Positions 8,096-17,199 of a DNA stretch of 64,000 nt are shown piece after piece. A program made the translations under genes and the position numbers. The notes beneath the pieces are model-generated. The model saw nothing but the letters and a program-made list of their open reading frames with translations, was not told the origin of the DNA and did no database searches. Location: contig JAFXCD010000036.1 of assembly GCA_017521605.1 (NCBI GenBank), positions 1 through 64,000 of the forward strand, written 5' to 3'. The stretch's first letter is position 1, and each line of letters begins with the position of its first letter. The DNA comes from Lachnospiraceae bacterium (GTDB taxonomy: Bacteria > Bacillota > Clostridia > Lachnospirales > Lachnospiraceae).

Positions 8096-8731
8096 CTACT
8101 CCGCCACAAACGGATTGTATTTCTTTTCATAAGCAATGGTGGTGCTGTCACCATGGCCCGGATAAACTTTGGTTTCATCAGGAAGAATAAACAGCTTCTC
8201 CCGTATGGAACGAACGATACTGCTCATACTTCCGGTAGGGAAATCCGTACGTCCGGTAGATTCCTGAAACAAGGTATCTCCACTAATCAGGATACCTGCC
8301 TTCTCTACATAATAGCAACAGCTACCAATGGTATGTCCCGGAGTGGCAATCACTTTGAACTCCATATTGTCAAAGGTAAGGACATCCCCTTCTCGCACAT
8401 ACTCATCCGGTACTACGGTATAGGCTCTGCCCACCATAACAGACAGATTGTTCTTCACATCCTCACACAATACCTTTTCTTCATCCAAAGCATAAATCTT
8501 CGCTCCGGACACTTCACGCAGCTCATTGGACCCCCAAATATGATCGAAATGTCCATGGGTTAAAAGGATTGCTTCCACCGTAAAACCGTTACGCTCTAAG
8601 GCACTGTAAATCTGTGCTCCATTATCTGCCGGGTCGATTACCACGGCTCTTTTACTATCCTCACGATACACAAAATAACAATTGGTCTGATAAGAACCGA
8701 TTGCCATTCTGCCGATTTTTATACTTGACAT
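8096..8731 (-). CDS. MBL-fold metallo-hydrolase (glyoxalase II-like)
   Basis: The 211-residue protein has the metal-binding THGHFDHIWG motif, TPGHTIGSCCYY, SGDTLFQESTGRTDFP and a C-terminal VYPGHGDSTTI. These give a complete dinuclear-zinc metallo-beta-lactamase core of the short YcbL/GloB-like class. Likely substrates are thioesters such as S-lactoylglutathione analogues, but the family is broad. Its ATG shares its A with the relA TGA stop (TGATG), so the two are translationally coupled. Confidence 0.88.
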   Translation of the reverse strand: MSSIKIGRMAIGSYQTNCYFVYREDSKRAVVIDPADNGAQIYSALERNGFTVEAILLTHGHFDHIWGSNELREVSGAKIYALDEEKVLCEDVKNNLSVMVGRAYTVVPDEYVREGDVLTFDNMEFKVIATPGHTIGSCCYYVEKAGILISGDTLFQESTGRTDFPTGSMSSIVRSIREKLFILPDETKVYPGHGDSTTIAYEKKYNPFVAE

Positions 8732-11037
8732 CAGCCTGTTGTCCTCTCTATATCTAATACACTTTCGATTCCGCGGATCTTATCAATCACACGATTCAGC
8801 TCTTCTCTTCCGGATATCTCAAAATTGGTCTGCAGTGTAGCGATTCCCTGACGGTTCACTCTGGTATTCATGGAAAGAATACTGATATTTTTTTCCGTCA
8901 AAGCCTTGGAAATATCCACCAAAAGTCCGTTTCTATTCACAGCATAAATTACGATTTCTGCCACATACTTCTCATGTTCTTCCATGGTATCCGGATCCTG
9001 CCAGTCAGCATCAATCAAGCGTACTCGGTCAAACTCCGGCAAATTCACCACATTCACACAGTCTGTACGATGAACGGAAATACCACGTCCTCTGGTAACA
9101 AAGCCCACGATTTCATCTCCCGGTAATGGTGAACAGCATTTAGAGAAACGTACGGACAAATCCGTCATCCCCCTTACCACTATACCGCTCTTGGACTTCA
9201 TCTTGGTGGGACGGTTACTGTTGCTTTCTGCAATAGCCTGAAGGATTTCCTCATTAGTTACTTCCTTCTTATTGTCCCTATCATAAAGCTCTACCAGCTT
9301 ATTAACTACCTGACCTTCCTTTAACGCACCATGTCCTATAGCCGCCAGTACTGCGTCCCAATCACGGAAGCCGTATTTCCGCTGGATAGTCTCCATATAT
9401 TCGGGAGTAATAATATTAGCCAGTACAATGTTCTTTGCTTTGCAATAAGCATTTAACATATCTTTGCCCTTGATAATATTATCTTCCTTCAGTTCGTTCT
9501 TAAACCACTGATTAATCTTATTCTTAGCCTGTGTACTCTTTACCAGTTTCAGCCAGTCACGACTGGGTCCCTTGGAATTCTGGGAGGTTATAATTTCCAC
9601 ACGGTCACCATTACGAATCACATAATCAATATTTACAATTTTATCGTTAACTCTGGCACCTACCATTTTATTACCCACAGCAGAATGAATACTATAAGCA
9701 AAATCAATGGGTGTGGAGCCTACGGGCAGGTTCTTCACCTCACCGGTGGGGGTAAAACAGAATACATTGTCAGAGAATAAGTCCAAATCGCTCTTAAGCA
9801 GATTCATAAACTCACGATTATCCGACATATCCTGCTGCCATTCCAAAATCTGACGCAACCATACCAGCTTCTCTTCTTCCTGAGCCTCCACCTTTTTGCC
9901 ATCAGAGGCATCCTTGTATTTCCAATGGGCTGCAATACCAAATTCTGCCGCCTTGTGCATGTCAAAGGTACGAATCTGGATTTCAAAGGGCTGCCCTGTA
10001 TTACCGATTAATGTAGTATGCAAAGACTGGTACATATTGGGCTTAGGCATAGCAATATAGTCTTTGAAACGGCCGGGTATGGGCTTATACATCTCATGAA
10101 TTACACCTAATGCAGCATAACATTCCATAACCGAATCCACGATAATACGAACTGCAAACAAATCATAAATCTGCTCCAGCGTCTTATTCTGATTCTTCAT
10201 CTTTTTATAAATACTAAAAAAATGCTTTACTCGTCCATCAATCTGAGCCTTAATGCCAGCCTTTTCAATATGGTCCTTCACTTCATCAACAATACTCTGT
10301 ATATAAGCCTGACGTTCACTTTTACGAGCAGAAATCTTCTCCACCAGGTCATAGTAAACTTCCGGTTCCAAATATTTTAAAGATAAATCATCCAGTTCTA
10401 CCTTAATCTTAGAAATACCAAGACGCTGTGCCAAGGGTGAATAAATCTCTAAAGTCTCTTTGGCTATACGCTGCTGACTCTCCGGCTTCTGATACTTAAG
10501 CGTACGCATATTATGCAGGCGATCTGCCAGCTTTATCATAATCACTCTGATATCCTTGGCCATGGCCAAAAACATTTTACGTAAATTTTCAGCCTGCATC
10601 TCCAGTTTGGCTTCGGATACATCCATATTGGGAGAAGACAAGGGTATCTGCTCCAGTTTTGTTACACCATCTACTAACAGTGCCACATCCTCGCCGAATT
10701 CCCTACGTAAATCCTCTTCTGTCATAATGGTATCTTCCACCACATCATGCAGAATACCTGCCACAATAGTTTCCTTATCCATTTCCAAATCAGACAAAAT
10801 ACTTGCCACATTAAGGGGATGGATGATATATGGTTCACCGGATTTACGGAGTTGGTCCTTATGTGCCTCGCTTGCTATCTGGTAAGCCTTCTCAATCATG
10901 GAAATATCGTCACTGGGATGATATTTTTGCACATGAGTAATAAGCTCCTGATACAGTTCCTCGGGAGTTATGAATTCTTTATGCTTTTGAATGCTTCCTT
11001 CTACAAATAGCAGTTCTTTTTCTTCCGTCATACTCAT
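8731..11037 (-). CDS. relA: bifunctional (p)ppGpp synthetase/hydrolase RelA/SpoT family
   Basis: The 768-residue protein has full Rel architecture. An N-terminal HD hydrolase domain (YIIHPLNVASIL, AGILHDVVEDT, ADRLHNMRTL) is followed by the synthetase domain (RFKDYIAMPKPNMYQSLHT), a TGS domain (VFCFTPTGEVKNLPVGSTPI), a zinc-finger-like CCSPLPGDEI region, and a C-terminal ACT domain. The HD residues are present, so both synthesis and hydrolysis of the alarmone are expected, as in other Firmicutes Rel proteins. It lies just downstream of apt, linking purine salvage and the stringent response. Two start codons are possible (ATG-AGT-ATG); both have AAAGG nearby. Confidence 0.96.
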   Translation of the reverse strand: MSMTEEKELLFVEGSIQKHKEFITPEELYQELITHVQKYHPSDDISMIEKAYQIASEAHKDQLRKSGEPYIIHPLNVASILSDLEMDKETIVAGILHDVVEDTIMTEEDLRREFGEDVALLVDGVTKLEQIPLSSPNMDVSEAKLEMQAENLRKMFLAMAKDIRVIMIKLADRLHNMRTLKYQKPESQQRIAKETLEIYSPLAQRLGISKIKVELDDLSLKYLEPEVYYDLVEKISARKSERQAYIQSIVDEVKDHIEKAGIKAQIDGRVKHFFSIYKKMKNQNKTLEQIYDLFAVRIIVDSVMECYAALGVIHEMYKPIPGRFKDYIAMPKPNMYQSLHTTLIGNTGQPFEIQIRTFDMHKAAEFGIAAHWKYKDASDGKKVEAQEEEKLVWLRQILEWQQDMSDNREFMNLLKSDLDLFSDNVFCFTPTGEVKNLPVGSTPIDFAYSIHSAVGNKMVGARVNDKIVNIDYVIRNGDRVEIITSQNSKGPSRDWLKLVKSTQAKNKINQWFKNELKEDNIIKGKDMLNAYCKAKNIVLANIITPEYMETIQRKYGFRDWDAVLAAIGHGALKEGQVVNKLVELYDRDNKKEVTNEEILQAIAESNSNRPTKMKSKSGIVVRGMTDLSVRFSKCCSPLPGDEIVGFVTRGRGISVHRTDCVNVVNLPEFDRVRLIDADWQDPDTMEEHEKYVAEIVIYAVNRNGLLVDISKALTEKNISILSMNTRVNRQGIATLQTNFEISGREELNRVIDKIRGIESVLDIERTTG

Positions 11038-11057
11038 CAGCCTTTCAATACGCTAAT

Positions 11058-11582
11058 TTACTTACCTTCATAACAAATAGCAGATTCTAAACGATATCCT
11101 GCAATCTTTTCTCTTCCCTTCAATCCTGCCAATTCGATCATTACAACTACGCCTACTACTATACCACCCAAATCCTCAATCAGCTTAATCATGGCTTCGG
11201 TAGTTCCGCCGGTAGCAATCAAATCATCTACAATCAGAACCTTCTGACCAGGCTTAATGCTGTCCTTATGCATTTCAATGGTTGCTGTACCATATTCTAA
11301 ATCATAGGTTCTTTCTATGGTTTCGCAAGGCAGCTTACCCTTTTTTCGAATCAATACAAACGGCTTCCTGTTATTATATGCAATAGGTGTACCAAAAATA
11401 AAGCCTCGGGATTCCGGACCAACTACTACATCATAATCCAAATCCTTCACTTTATCCTGCATGGTATCAATGGCCAAATGCAGACCATCTGCATCCTGTA
11501 ACACGCTGGTTACATCACGAAAAATGATTCCCTCTTCAGGAAAATCCGGAATACTTCTTACATACTCTTCAAGCTTTTTCAT
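11058..11582 (-). CDS. apt: adenine phosphoribosyltransferase
   Basis: At 174 residues the length is typical of Apt. It begins KLEEYVRSIPDFPEEGIIFRD and carries the PRPP-binding loop VLIVDDLIATGGTT and the VVGPESRGFIFG segment. It converts adenine and PRPP to AMP in the cytoplasm. It is the first gene of the apt-relA-MBL-hemZ set, 20 nt from relA. An apt-rel arrangement is common in Firmicutes. Confidence 0.95.
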   Translation of the reverse strand: MKKLEEYVRSIPDFPEEGIIFRDVTSVLQDADGLHLAIDTMQDKVKDLDYDVVVGPESRGFIFGTPIAYNNRKPFVLIRKKGKLPCETIERTYDLEYGTATIEMHKDSIKPGQKVLIVDDLIATGGTTEAMIKLIEDLGGIVVGVVVMIELAGLKGREKIAGYRLESAICYEGK

Positions 11583-11667
11583 AGGTTCTTCTCCTTGCGT
11601 ACATTATATTCAAAAAACGTATTCAAAAATCAGTTACCAAATATTATATTCTCATTTTGTTAGAAAG

Positions 11668-12507
11668 TCAAAATATTCTTCGATATTCGCTTAACCAAAT
11701 ACATTTTATATATTTATGGGAGACTTTTTTATGCAATTTGAATAATCTTTTTTTCGAAAATACTTCATAAGCTAATCGTAAATCCCTGATCATACTTTCA
11801 CAATTATCATATCTTGCCATTGGATTTAATGCCAGACTCCTTTCAATTATCACCTGAAACTCTGTGGGTAAACCATACAATCCTTTGCAGTAACTCTCCA
11901 TATCATAGGGTGGCACTGCAGGATTTTTTCCGGATAACAGATATGCTAACACTTTGCCTGCCCCATAAATATCGCATTGTCTATCCGGTACCACACCCTT
12001 CCAAAACTGTTCCGGTGCCGCATAACCATAAGTTCCTGCCATTCCTCCCTGCTTCTCTCCACCATCCCCCTCTATCTCACCACTATAGACCGCGCCAAAA
12101 TCAATCAAATACACCTTGCCACTTTTTCCAATCAAAATATTTGAGGGTTTCATATCCCGATATATCATGGGCGGTTTATGCTTGTGTAATGTATGAAGTA
12201 AACGTAGCATTTCTTCCATCAAATACAGAATTTCTTTTATGGAGAATTTTCTGCTCTCCTCCAAGAGTTCCTGTAGATTTTTTCCTTCTATATATTCCAT
12301 AACCAGACATTTTCCTTCATATTCTTTCAATCCCGGGAATCCGTCTCCCTTTAATCTTTCCAGTATCTTTGCTTCCCATTGTAGTAACTTTGTATTTTCA
12401 CCTCTTTTCATGGCATATACTTTCCCAGTAGTCATTTCTTCTACCAAATACACCTGTGCTGTTGCTCCTTCACCCAATTTCTTAATATCTTTGTACTTCT
12501 CTTTCAT
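11668..12507 (-). CDS. Ser/Thr protein kinase, soluble, short
   Basis: I start this at ATG 12507 (279 residues), after AAAGGAAAGG; the same frame extends to 12852, but that extension lies inside the preceding gene. The kinase motifs are complete: glycine loop LGEGATAQVYLV, lysine in YAMKRG, alpha-C glutamate in WEAKIL, catalytic loop MIYRDMKPSNIL, LIDFGAVY (DFG), and YAAPEQFW (APE). It has no transmembrane or PASTA region, unlike PrkC. It lies 26 nt downstream of a degenerate PP2C-like gene, so the two probably form a signalling pair. Substrates are unknown. Confidence 0.9.
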   Translation of the reverse strand: MKEKYKDIKKLGEGATAQVYLVEEMTTGKVYAMKRGENTKLLQWEAKILERLKGDGFPGLKEYEGKCLVMEYIEGKNLQELLEESRKFSIKEILYLMEEMLRLLHTLHKHKPPMIYRDMKPSNILIGKSGKVYLIDFGAVYSGEIEGDGGEKQGGMAGTYGYAAPEQFWKGVVPDRQCDIYGAGKVLAYLLSGKNPAVPPYDMESYCKGLYGLPTEFQVIIERSLALNPMARYDNCESMIRDLRLAYEVFSKKRLFKLHKKVSHKYIKCIWLSEYRRIF

Positions 12508-12533
12508 CCTTTCCTTTCCAGCCTTCTCCTCAA

Positions 12534-13211
12534 TCAAGTCCGCAAATAAATAGCTCCCGCCATAGAACTCCTTCCCTTTCTCACCTGCTCCTGCCATAAT
12601 TCCTGTAAACGCTTTCCCATACGTTCTTCGGTTATCTCTCCCTCCGGAAGCAAAACCTCTATGCATTCCTCCGGTATCCAGTCTTTGCAAAAGTCTCCCG
12701 TACACAGCAGTATACCTATCTTTTTCTGTATCTTCACCTGAAACCACTCCTTTGATTCCGACTTCTGTAGCAAAAGAATTTCCCGCATATTCTTCTTTTG
12801 AAACCTGTGATTCAACAAAAAGCCTTTGCAATCTCCCTGTGCAAAAATCCATGCCCTGTCTTCTATCAGAAACATGCCCCAGTAATGTAAATTAGTTTTC
12901 CCCCCTTTCCGTGAGGTATAATCTCTGTTTTCCTTTTCCAAGCAGGTTATTTCACCATATAGCGCCGCTGCCGCCTTTTCCTCCTCCTTTCTTTCACATA
13001 ACCGTATTCCCTCCCTATGAAACCATTCTGTCAAACCTTCTGTAAAATATCCACTTTCCGTTATGCCTGTCTCTCCTGCGTTTTTTCCTTCACATACACA
13101 TACCAAATCAATGGTTTTCCTACCTATACAGGCCTGCTGTAAAACCAAGGATATGGGCATATGTGTTATGCCTTTCTCCTTTTCCCACAAATGGGCAGAA
13201 AGAACTTTCAT
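12534..13211 (-). CDS. degenerate PP2C-like protein
   Basis: I use ATG 13211 (225 residues), preceded by AGGGTGA, rather than an upstream TTG at 13244. Features recalling PP2C phosphatases are an early VCVCEGKNAGETG strand-turn, FAQGDCKGFLLN (compare GDSRxYLL) and IGILLCTGDFCKDW (compare ILLCTDGLxxxL). In the last motif the metal-binding Asp-Gly reads Gly-Asp, and other acidic ligands are not evident, so catalysis is doubtful. The gene directly precedes a complete Ser/Thr kinase. It could be a regulatory pseudophosphatase; the family assignment itself is tentative. Confidence 0.55.
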   Translation of the reverse strand: MKVLSAHLWEKEKGITHMPISLVLQQACIGRKTIDLVCVCEGKNAGETGITESGYFTEGLTEWFHREGIRLCERKEEEKAAAALYGEITCLEKENRDYTSRKGGKTNLHYWGMFLIEDRAWIFAQGDCKGFLLNHRFQKKNMREILLLQKSESKEWFQVKIQKKIGILLCTGDFCKDWIPEECIEVLLPEGEITEERMGKRLQELWQEQVRKGRSSMAGAIYLRT

Positions 13212-13323
13212 AAAATCACCCTTTCTTATATGTAATTTTTTCAATTTGTTTTTGGTCTAAAACAAATTAGAGGTTGTTGATTGAATCAAATTGAAATAAA
13301 AATGGAATTTAGATTTTATTACG

Positions 13324-13357
13324 CTGCATACCTACAAGCAAGGCCATAGGTATGCAG
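13324..13357. terminator. perfect 11-bp hairpin, possible terminator
   Basis: CTGCATACCTA (13324-13334) and TAGGTATGCAG (13347-13357) pair perfectly around a 12-nt loop. It lies 3' of the YczE-like gene on the minus strand. Neither side has a clean T-run, so termination is uncertain. Confidence 0.45.
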
Positions 13358-13365
13358 GATAGAAT

Positions 13366-14007
13366 TTATTTTGATTTATTTAGAAGTTTTTCACTAAAAT
13401 GCTTATTAAAGAAATGAATAAACGGACCTAATCCAAAAGCAGATACCAGGCTACCCAAACCGATATTGGTAAAACCGGTAGCCACAAAGCTTATAAGTGC
13501 TGCCAAAGCGTCATCAAACATTCTGTGCCAGAAGTAAGGAATCTTTGGAAGCTTTTTCTGTGTAATCAGTGACAGGGCATCATAGGGTGCCACACCAACA
13601 TCGGAAGTCTGGTAAAGTGATAATCCAAAACTACAAATAACAACTCCCGCCAAAACCACCGGTACACTCTGCCAGAATACCAGTGGCCCTAAAGGAATCT
13701 TTAACAGAATATGATAGAAAAAGTCTACAATATATCCTAAAAAGCAGGCATTTACAATAGTTCCTATTCCGATTAGCTCTCTTCCCCATATTAATTGTAT
13801 AACTAAGGCTGCCAAATTAAACAAAATCTGAAATATCGGATAGTCCATTCCCACACAGGCCGATAAGGACAAATTCATAGCCGTATAGGGGTCATTGCCC
13901 ATGGCTGCGTAACGGAAAATTCCGATTCCCAATCCGATAAAAACGTTACCTATAATCGTCATCAGAATCCGTTTCCGGCCTACTCGTTTAAAATATGCTG
14001 CCAGCAT
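13366..14007 (-). CDS. YczE/YitT-like integral membrane protein
   Basis: The 213-residue protein has about five hydrophobic segments. It shows the paired motifs of this family: IGLGIGIFRYAAMGNDPYTAMN near the N-terminus and an echo, GLSLYQTSDVGVAPYDALS, in the second half, which suggests internal duplication. The family is annotated as membrane protein YczE or DUF6198-like, and its biochemical role is not established. It follows rseP with a short gap on the same strand and may be the last gene of that transcript. Confidence 0.75.
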   Translation of the reverse strand: MLAAYFKRVGRKRILMTIIGNVFIGLGIGIFRYAAMGNDPYTAMNLSLSACVGMDYPIFQILFNLAALVIQLIWGRELIGIGTIVNACFLGYIVDFFYHILLKIPLGPLVFWQSVPVVLAGVVICSFGLSLYQTSDVGVAPYDALSLITQKKLPKIPYFWHRMFDDALAALISFVATGFTNIGLGSLVSAFGLGPFIHFFNKHFSEKLLNKSK

Positions 14008-14032
14008 TTTCTTTCGTACCTTTCCTTCGGCA

Positions 14033-15082
14033 TTAACCGAAAATATTTCTCAAATCATTAAAGAATACAAATACCATCAGTGCCATAAAGAATATCAAAC
14101 CGATAAAGTGTACCATTCCTTCTTTTTCCGGTGGCACGGGCTTGCCACGTAGCACTTCTATCAATAGGAAAACCAAACGTCCACCATCTAAAGCAGGGAG
14201 CGGTAATAAATTCAGAATACCTAAGTTTACACTTAATAAAAGTGCAATATTCAGCATATTCAACACCACCCACAAGGGTCCGTCTTCCTTGGTGGCATCA
14301 TAGGTTTCATCCACCGCATTAACAATTCCAACAGGTCCGGCCACATCCTCTCGACTCAACTGCCCCTGTACCAACATTTGCAGACTTTTGTAGGTATTAA
14401 TCACACAATAACGCATCTCATACCATGCATATTTCAAACGTCCCAAGCCCGTTTCCTCTGCATAAGAATGCTGATAAAATCCAAACAGATAGGTGCCTGT
14501 TTCCTCACTGAATCTAGGCTGAATCTTTACTTCCTGTCGAATTCCGTCTCTTTCATACTCTACTAACACTTCCTTGCCTTTATTCAGATAACTGAACAAT
14601 TGCATTTCCTTATAAAGATAAATCTTTTCCCCATTTAAGCTGACAATACGGTCTCCTGTCATAAGACCGGCTTCTTTTGCTGCGCCGTCCTCTGTAACCG
14701 TAACTTCAGGAAGAATAATTGCCACATCCGGAACAGATACAATAAAACATGCCACCAACATACTCAATATGAAGTTGAATATAGGACCGGCTACTACCGT
14801 GGAAATTCTTGCCCAAACACTTGCTTTAGTAAAGGAACCTTCCGATTCCTCTCCTTCTGTTGTATTCAGGCCATCTTCTCCTTCAAAAATACAAGCTCCT
14901 CCTATGGGAAGTAATTTAAGAGAATACTTGGTTTCTCCTTTAGTAAAAGAAATCAAATTCGGTCCCATCCCTACGGCGAACTCCACTACATGGATTCCAT
15001 TTAGCTTAGCCAACAGAAAATGTCCGAATTCATGGGAAATCACCACCAGACCAAATATCAAAACAAAAAATATTAGTGCCAC
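14033..15082 (-). CDS. rseP: RIP metalloprotease RseP/RasP (site-2 protease)
   Basis: The 349-residue membrane protease has HEFGH (residues 18-22) in the first membrane segment, a single PDZ domain in the middle (EAGLMTGDRIVSLNGEKI), and the third zinc ligand in NLLPLPALDGGR near the C-terminus. It cleaves membrane-spanning anti-sigma factors and signal-peptide remnants inside the bilayer. It follows dxr, as in most Firmicutes. The start is GTG, with a modest GTGAG upstream. Confidence 0.95.
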   Translation of the reverse strand: MALIFFVLIFGLVVISHEFGHFLLAKLNGIHVVEFAVGMGPNLISFTKGETKYSLKLLPIGGACIFEGEDGLNTTEGEESEGSFTKASVWARISTVVAGPIFNFILSMLVACFIVSVPDVAIILPEVTVTEDGAAKEAGLMTGDRIVSLNGEKIYLYKEMQLFSYLNKGKEVLVEYERDGIRQEVKIQPRFSEETGTYLFGFYQHSYAEETGLGRLKYAWYEMRYCVINTYKSLQMLVQGQLSREDVAGPVGIVNAVDETYDATKEDGPLWVVLNMLNIALLLSVNLGILNLLPLPALDGGRLVFLLIEVLRGKPVPPEKEGMVHFIGLIFFMALMVFVFFNDLRNIFG

Positions 15083-15111
15083 TTGATTTTCTCACTTTCT
15101 ATAATAAGTTT

Positions 15112-16257
15112 CTATACCAGACCGGCAATATATTCATATACCCGGTTTTCTGTTTCTAAAATCTGCTCCACACCAGGATTTTCTATTTTACTGATTTTAC
15201 TCATGGAACGTTCTATCATTTCCGGTATCTGCAAATAAGAAATCTTCTTCTCTAAAAACAATGCTACAGCCTTCTCATTTGCCGCATTATAAATAGTGGG
15301 AACATTACCACCACTACGAAGTGCCTCATATGCCAACTTCAAGCCATAAAAAGTCTCTGTATCAGGCTTTTCAAAAGTCATATTTTGTAATTCAAAAAAG
15401 TCCAGTTTCTTCTCATTCATCACTCTTCTATCAGGATAAAATAATGCATACTGAATGGGCAGCTTCATATCCGGAATCCCCAGCTGGGCAATCACTGCAC
15501 CATCTACATATTCTACCATGGAGTGAATAATACTTTGGGGATGTACGACCACCTGTATCTGTTCCGGTTCTACACCAAACAGCCATTTTGCTTCCATGAC
15601 TTCCAGTCCCTTATTCACTAATGTAGACGAATCAATAGTAATCTTTCTGCCCATGGACCAATTAGGATGCTTCAATGCATCCTCTACCTGCATATTCTGA
15701 AGTTCCTCTTTCCTTTTGCCTCGAAAGGGTCCACCGGAAGCAGTAAGCAAAATTTTGTTAATTCGGTTCTTAGGTTCTCCATTAAGGGACTGGAATATAG
15801 CACTGTGTTCACTATCCACCGGTAAAATCGACACATTATGCTCCTTAGCCAAAGGCATAATAATATGCCCTGCGCATACCAGAGTTTCCTTATTAGCCAG
15901 AGCAATATCCTTGCCTGCTTTGATGGCTTCGATAGTAGGTCTGATACCTATCATACCCACTATGGCAGTAACCAATACTTCCACCTCCGGAAATACAGCA
16001 ACAGACAGTAGCCCTTCCATACCTGCGAGAACAGATACCTCCAAATCGCTGACTCTCTCCTTCAAATCCATAGCAGCCTTTTCACTCCACATAGCAACTA
16101 CTTTAGGTTGAAATTCTCTGACCTGTTTCTCCAACAGTTCCACATTGCTTCCTGCAGCCAGTGCCACCACCTGCAGCTCACCGCTATAGTTTCTTACAAT
16201 ATCCAATGTCTGGGTTCCGATAGAACCGGTGGAACCCAGTATCGCAATCTTCTTCAT
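15112..16257 (-). CDS. dxr: 1-deoxy-D-xylulose 5-phosphate reductoisomerase
   Basis: I use ATG 16257 (381 residues), which begins [20 protein letters not shown] with the NADPH-binding GSTGSIG. An open frame reaching 16284 starts inside a hairpin repeat. Further hallmarks are [42 protein letters not shown] and the C-terminal metal and substrate region. The enzyme makes 2-C-methylerythritol 4-phosphate, the committed MEP-pathway isoprenoid precursor. It lies between cdsA and rseP. The RBS GAGG is part of a hairpin repeat, and a 24-codon micro-ORF ends just before the ATG. Confidence 0.96.
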   Translation of the reverse strand: MKKIAILGSTGSIGTQTLDIVRNYSGELQVVALAAGSNVELLEKQVREFQPKVVAMWSEKAAMDLKERVSDLEVSVLAGMEGLLSVAVFPEVEVLVTAIVGMIGIRPTIEAIKAGKDIALANKETLVCAGHIIMPLAKEHNVSILPVDSEHSAIFQSLNGEPKNRINKILLTASGGPFRGKRKEELQNMQVEDALKHPNWSMGRKITIDSSTLVNKGLEVMEAKWLFGVEPEQIQVVVHPQSIIHSMVEYVDGAVIAQLGIPDMKLPIQYALFYPDRRVMNEKKLDFFELQNMTFEKPDTETFYGLKLAYEALRSGGNVPTIYNAANEKAVALFLEKKISYLQIPEMIERSMSKISKIENPGVEQILETENRVYEYIAGLV

Positions 16258-16370
16258 ATTACACCTCATGCATAACGTAAGCAATGCTTACGTTACTGCT
16301 AAAATAAAAAGTGAAAAATCCCTGATTTTTCACACTACACCTCATGCATAGCACAAGCATTCCTTGTAGC
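16258..16370 (-). repeat. tandem pair of SD-containing hairpin repeats between cdsA and dxr
   Basis: ACACCTCATGCATA occurs twice on the plus strand (16261-16274 and 16337-16350). Each copy is followed by a stem: TAACGTAAGC/GCTTACGTTA (perfect 10 bp, loop AAT), and an imperfect ACAAG/CTTGT one. Between them GTGAAAAATC/GATTTTTCAC (16311-16333) makes a third stem. On the minus strand each copy ends GAGG-N6-start codon (GTG for a micro-ORF, ATG for dxr). A third relative lies at 5019-5052. Confidence 0.75.
16259..16333 (-). CDS. 24-residue micro-ORF coupled to dxr
   Basis: A GTG at 16333, 6 nt after GAGG of repeat copy B, opens a 24-codon frame (begins [13 protein letters not shown], ends VMHEV) whose TAA is one base from the dxr ATG. 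The geometry would permit translational coupling. It may be a by-product of the repeats; no homology is recognised. Confidence 0.3.
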   Translation of the reverse strand: MKNQGFFTFYFSSNVSIAYVMHEV

Positions 16371-16381
16371 AATTGTATCTT

Positions 16382-17197
16382 TTAAAAAATAATTAAAATA
16401 CACAGAAAATAAATCATGGGAGCCGTAACAATCACGCTGTCAAAACGATCCATAATACCTCCGTGACCGGGAATCAGTGTTCCATAATCTTTAATCTCAT
16501 GATTTCTCTTTATAGCCGAAGCTGCCAAATCTCCCACCATAGACATCACGGACCCTACTGCACAGATAAATACCACTGCCACTATGATATATGGTTCATC
16601 TATTACCTTTCGCACAAATAAATAAGCATATAAACCACCAACAATGGCGGCTCCGGCAATACCCCCTATACACCCCTCCAGGGATTTCTTGGGACTTAAT
16701 ACCGGAAAAATCCTTTTCTTTCCCATGGTCACTCCCACAAAATAAGCACAGGTATCACATACCCAGGAACTAATCATAATCAGCCACACCACATAAATGC
16801 CATATTCCGTATTACGTGTCAAATAAATAAACGACAACATCACCGGAGCATAAAGAAAAGAAAAAACAGCACTTACAATCTGTTCTACCCGATACTTGGG
16901 AAAAGTTATCACGTAGTAGAACATCATGGCCATAAATACGCCTACAATAACCATCAGACGGTAGGTATCATTTCCCCAAAATACAGCCATATAATAACAG
17001 ACCACGCCTAAAAGACCAATAATTTCCGGAGCACAAAAACGCTTATCCGTAGTATTTACTTTTAATGCCTTGGTTAATTCACCATAAGCTGTCAACGCTG
17101 TCAGAAGTAAGACTACTGCCAGTATGGGACCGCCTACAAACATAAGTCCAAAAGCAAGTATTGCCAATATTGCACCACTGATACATCGGGTCAGCAT
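16382..17197 (-). CDS. cdsA: phosphatidate cytidylyltransferase
   Basis: The 271-residue protein is largely hydrophobic (about 7-8 membrane segments). It ends with the CdsA signature: SAIKRNHEIKDYGTLIPGHG followed by GIMDRFDS. It makes CDP-diacylglycerol from CTP and phosphatidic acid at the membrane, the precursor of anionic phospholipids. GGAGG lies 7 nt upstream of the start. It directly follows uppS (spacing about 2 nt), and the uppS-cdsA-dxr-rseP order is the canonical Firmicutes cluster. Confidence 0.96.
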   Translation of the reverse strand: MLTRCISGAILAILAFGLMFVGGPILAVVLLLTALTAYGELTKALKVNTTDKRFCAPEIIGLLGVVCYYMAVFWGNDTYRLMVIVGVFMAMMFYYVITFPKYRVEQIVSAVFSFLYAPVMLSFIYLTRNTEYGIYVVWLIMISSWVCDTCAYFVGVTMGKKRIFPVLSPKKSLEGCIGGIAGAAIVGGLYAYLFVRKVIDEPYIIVAVVFICAVGSVMSMVGDLAASAIKRNHEIKDYGTLIPGHGGIMDRFDSVIVTAPMIYFLCILIIF

Positions 17198-17199
17198 AA

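Noticed and set aside
12508..12852. N-terminal extension of the kinase frame
   Set aside because: It overlaps the PP2C-like gene in another frame. The ATG at 12507 has AAAGGAAAGG directly upstream.
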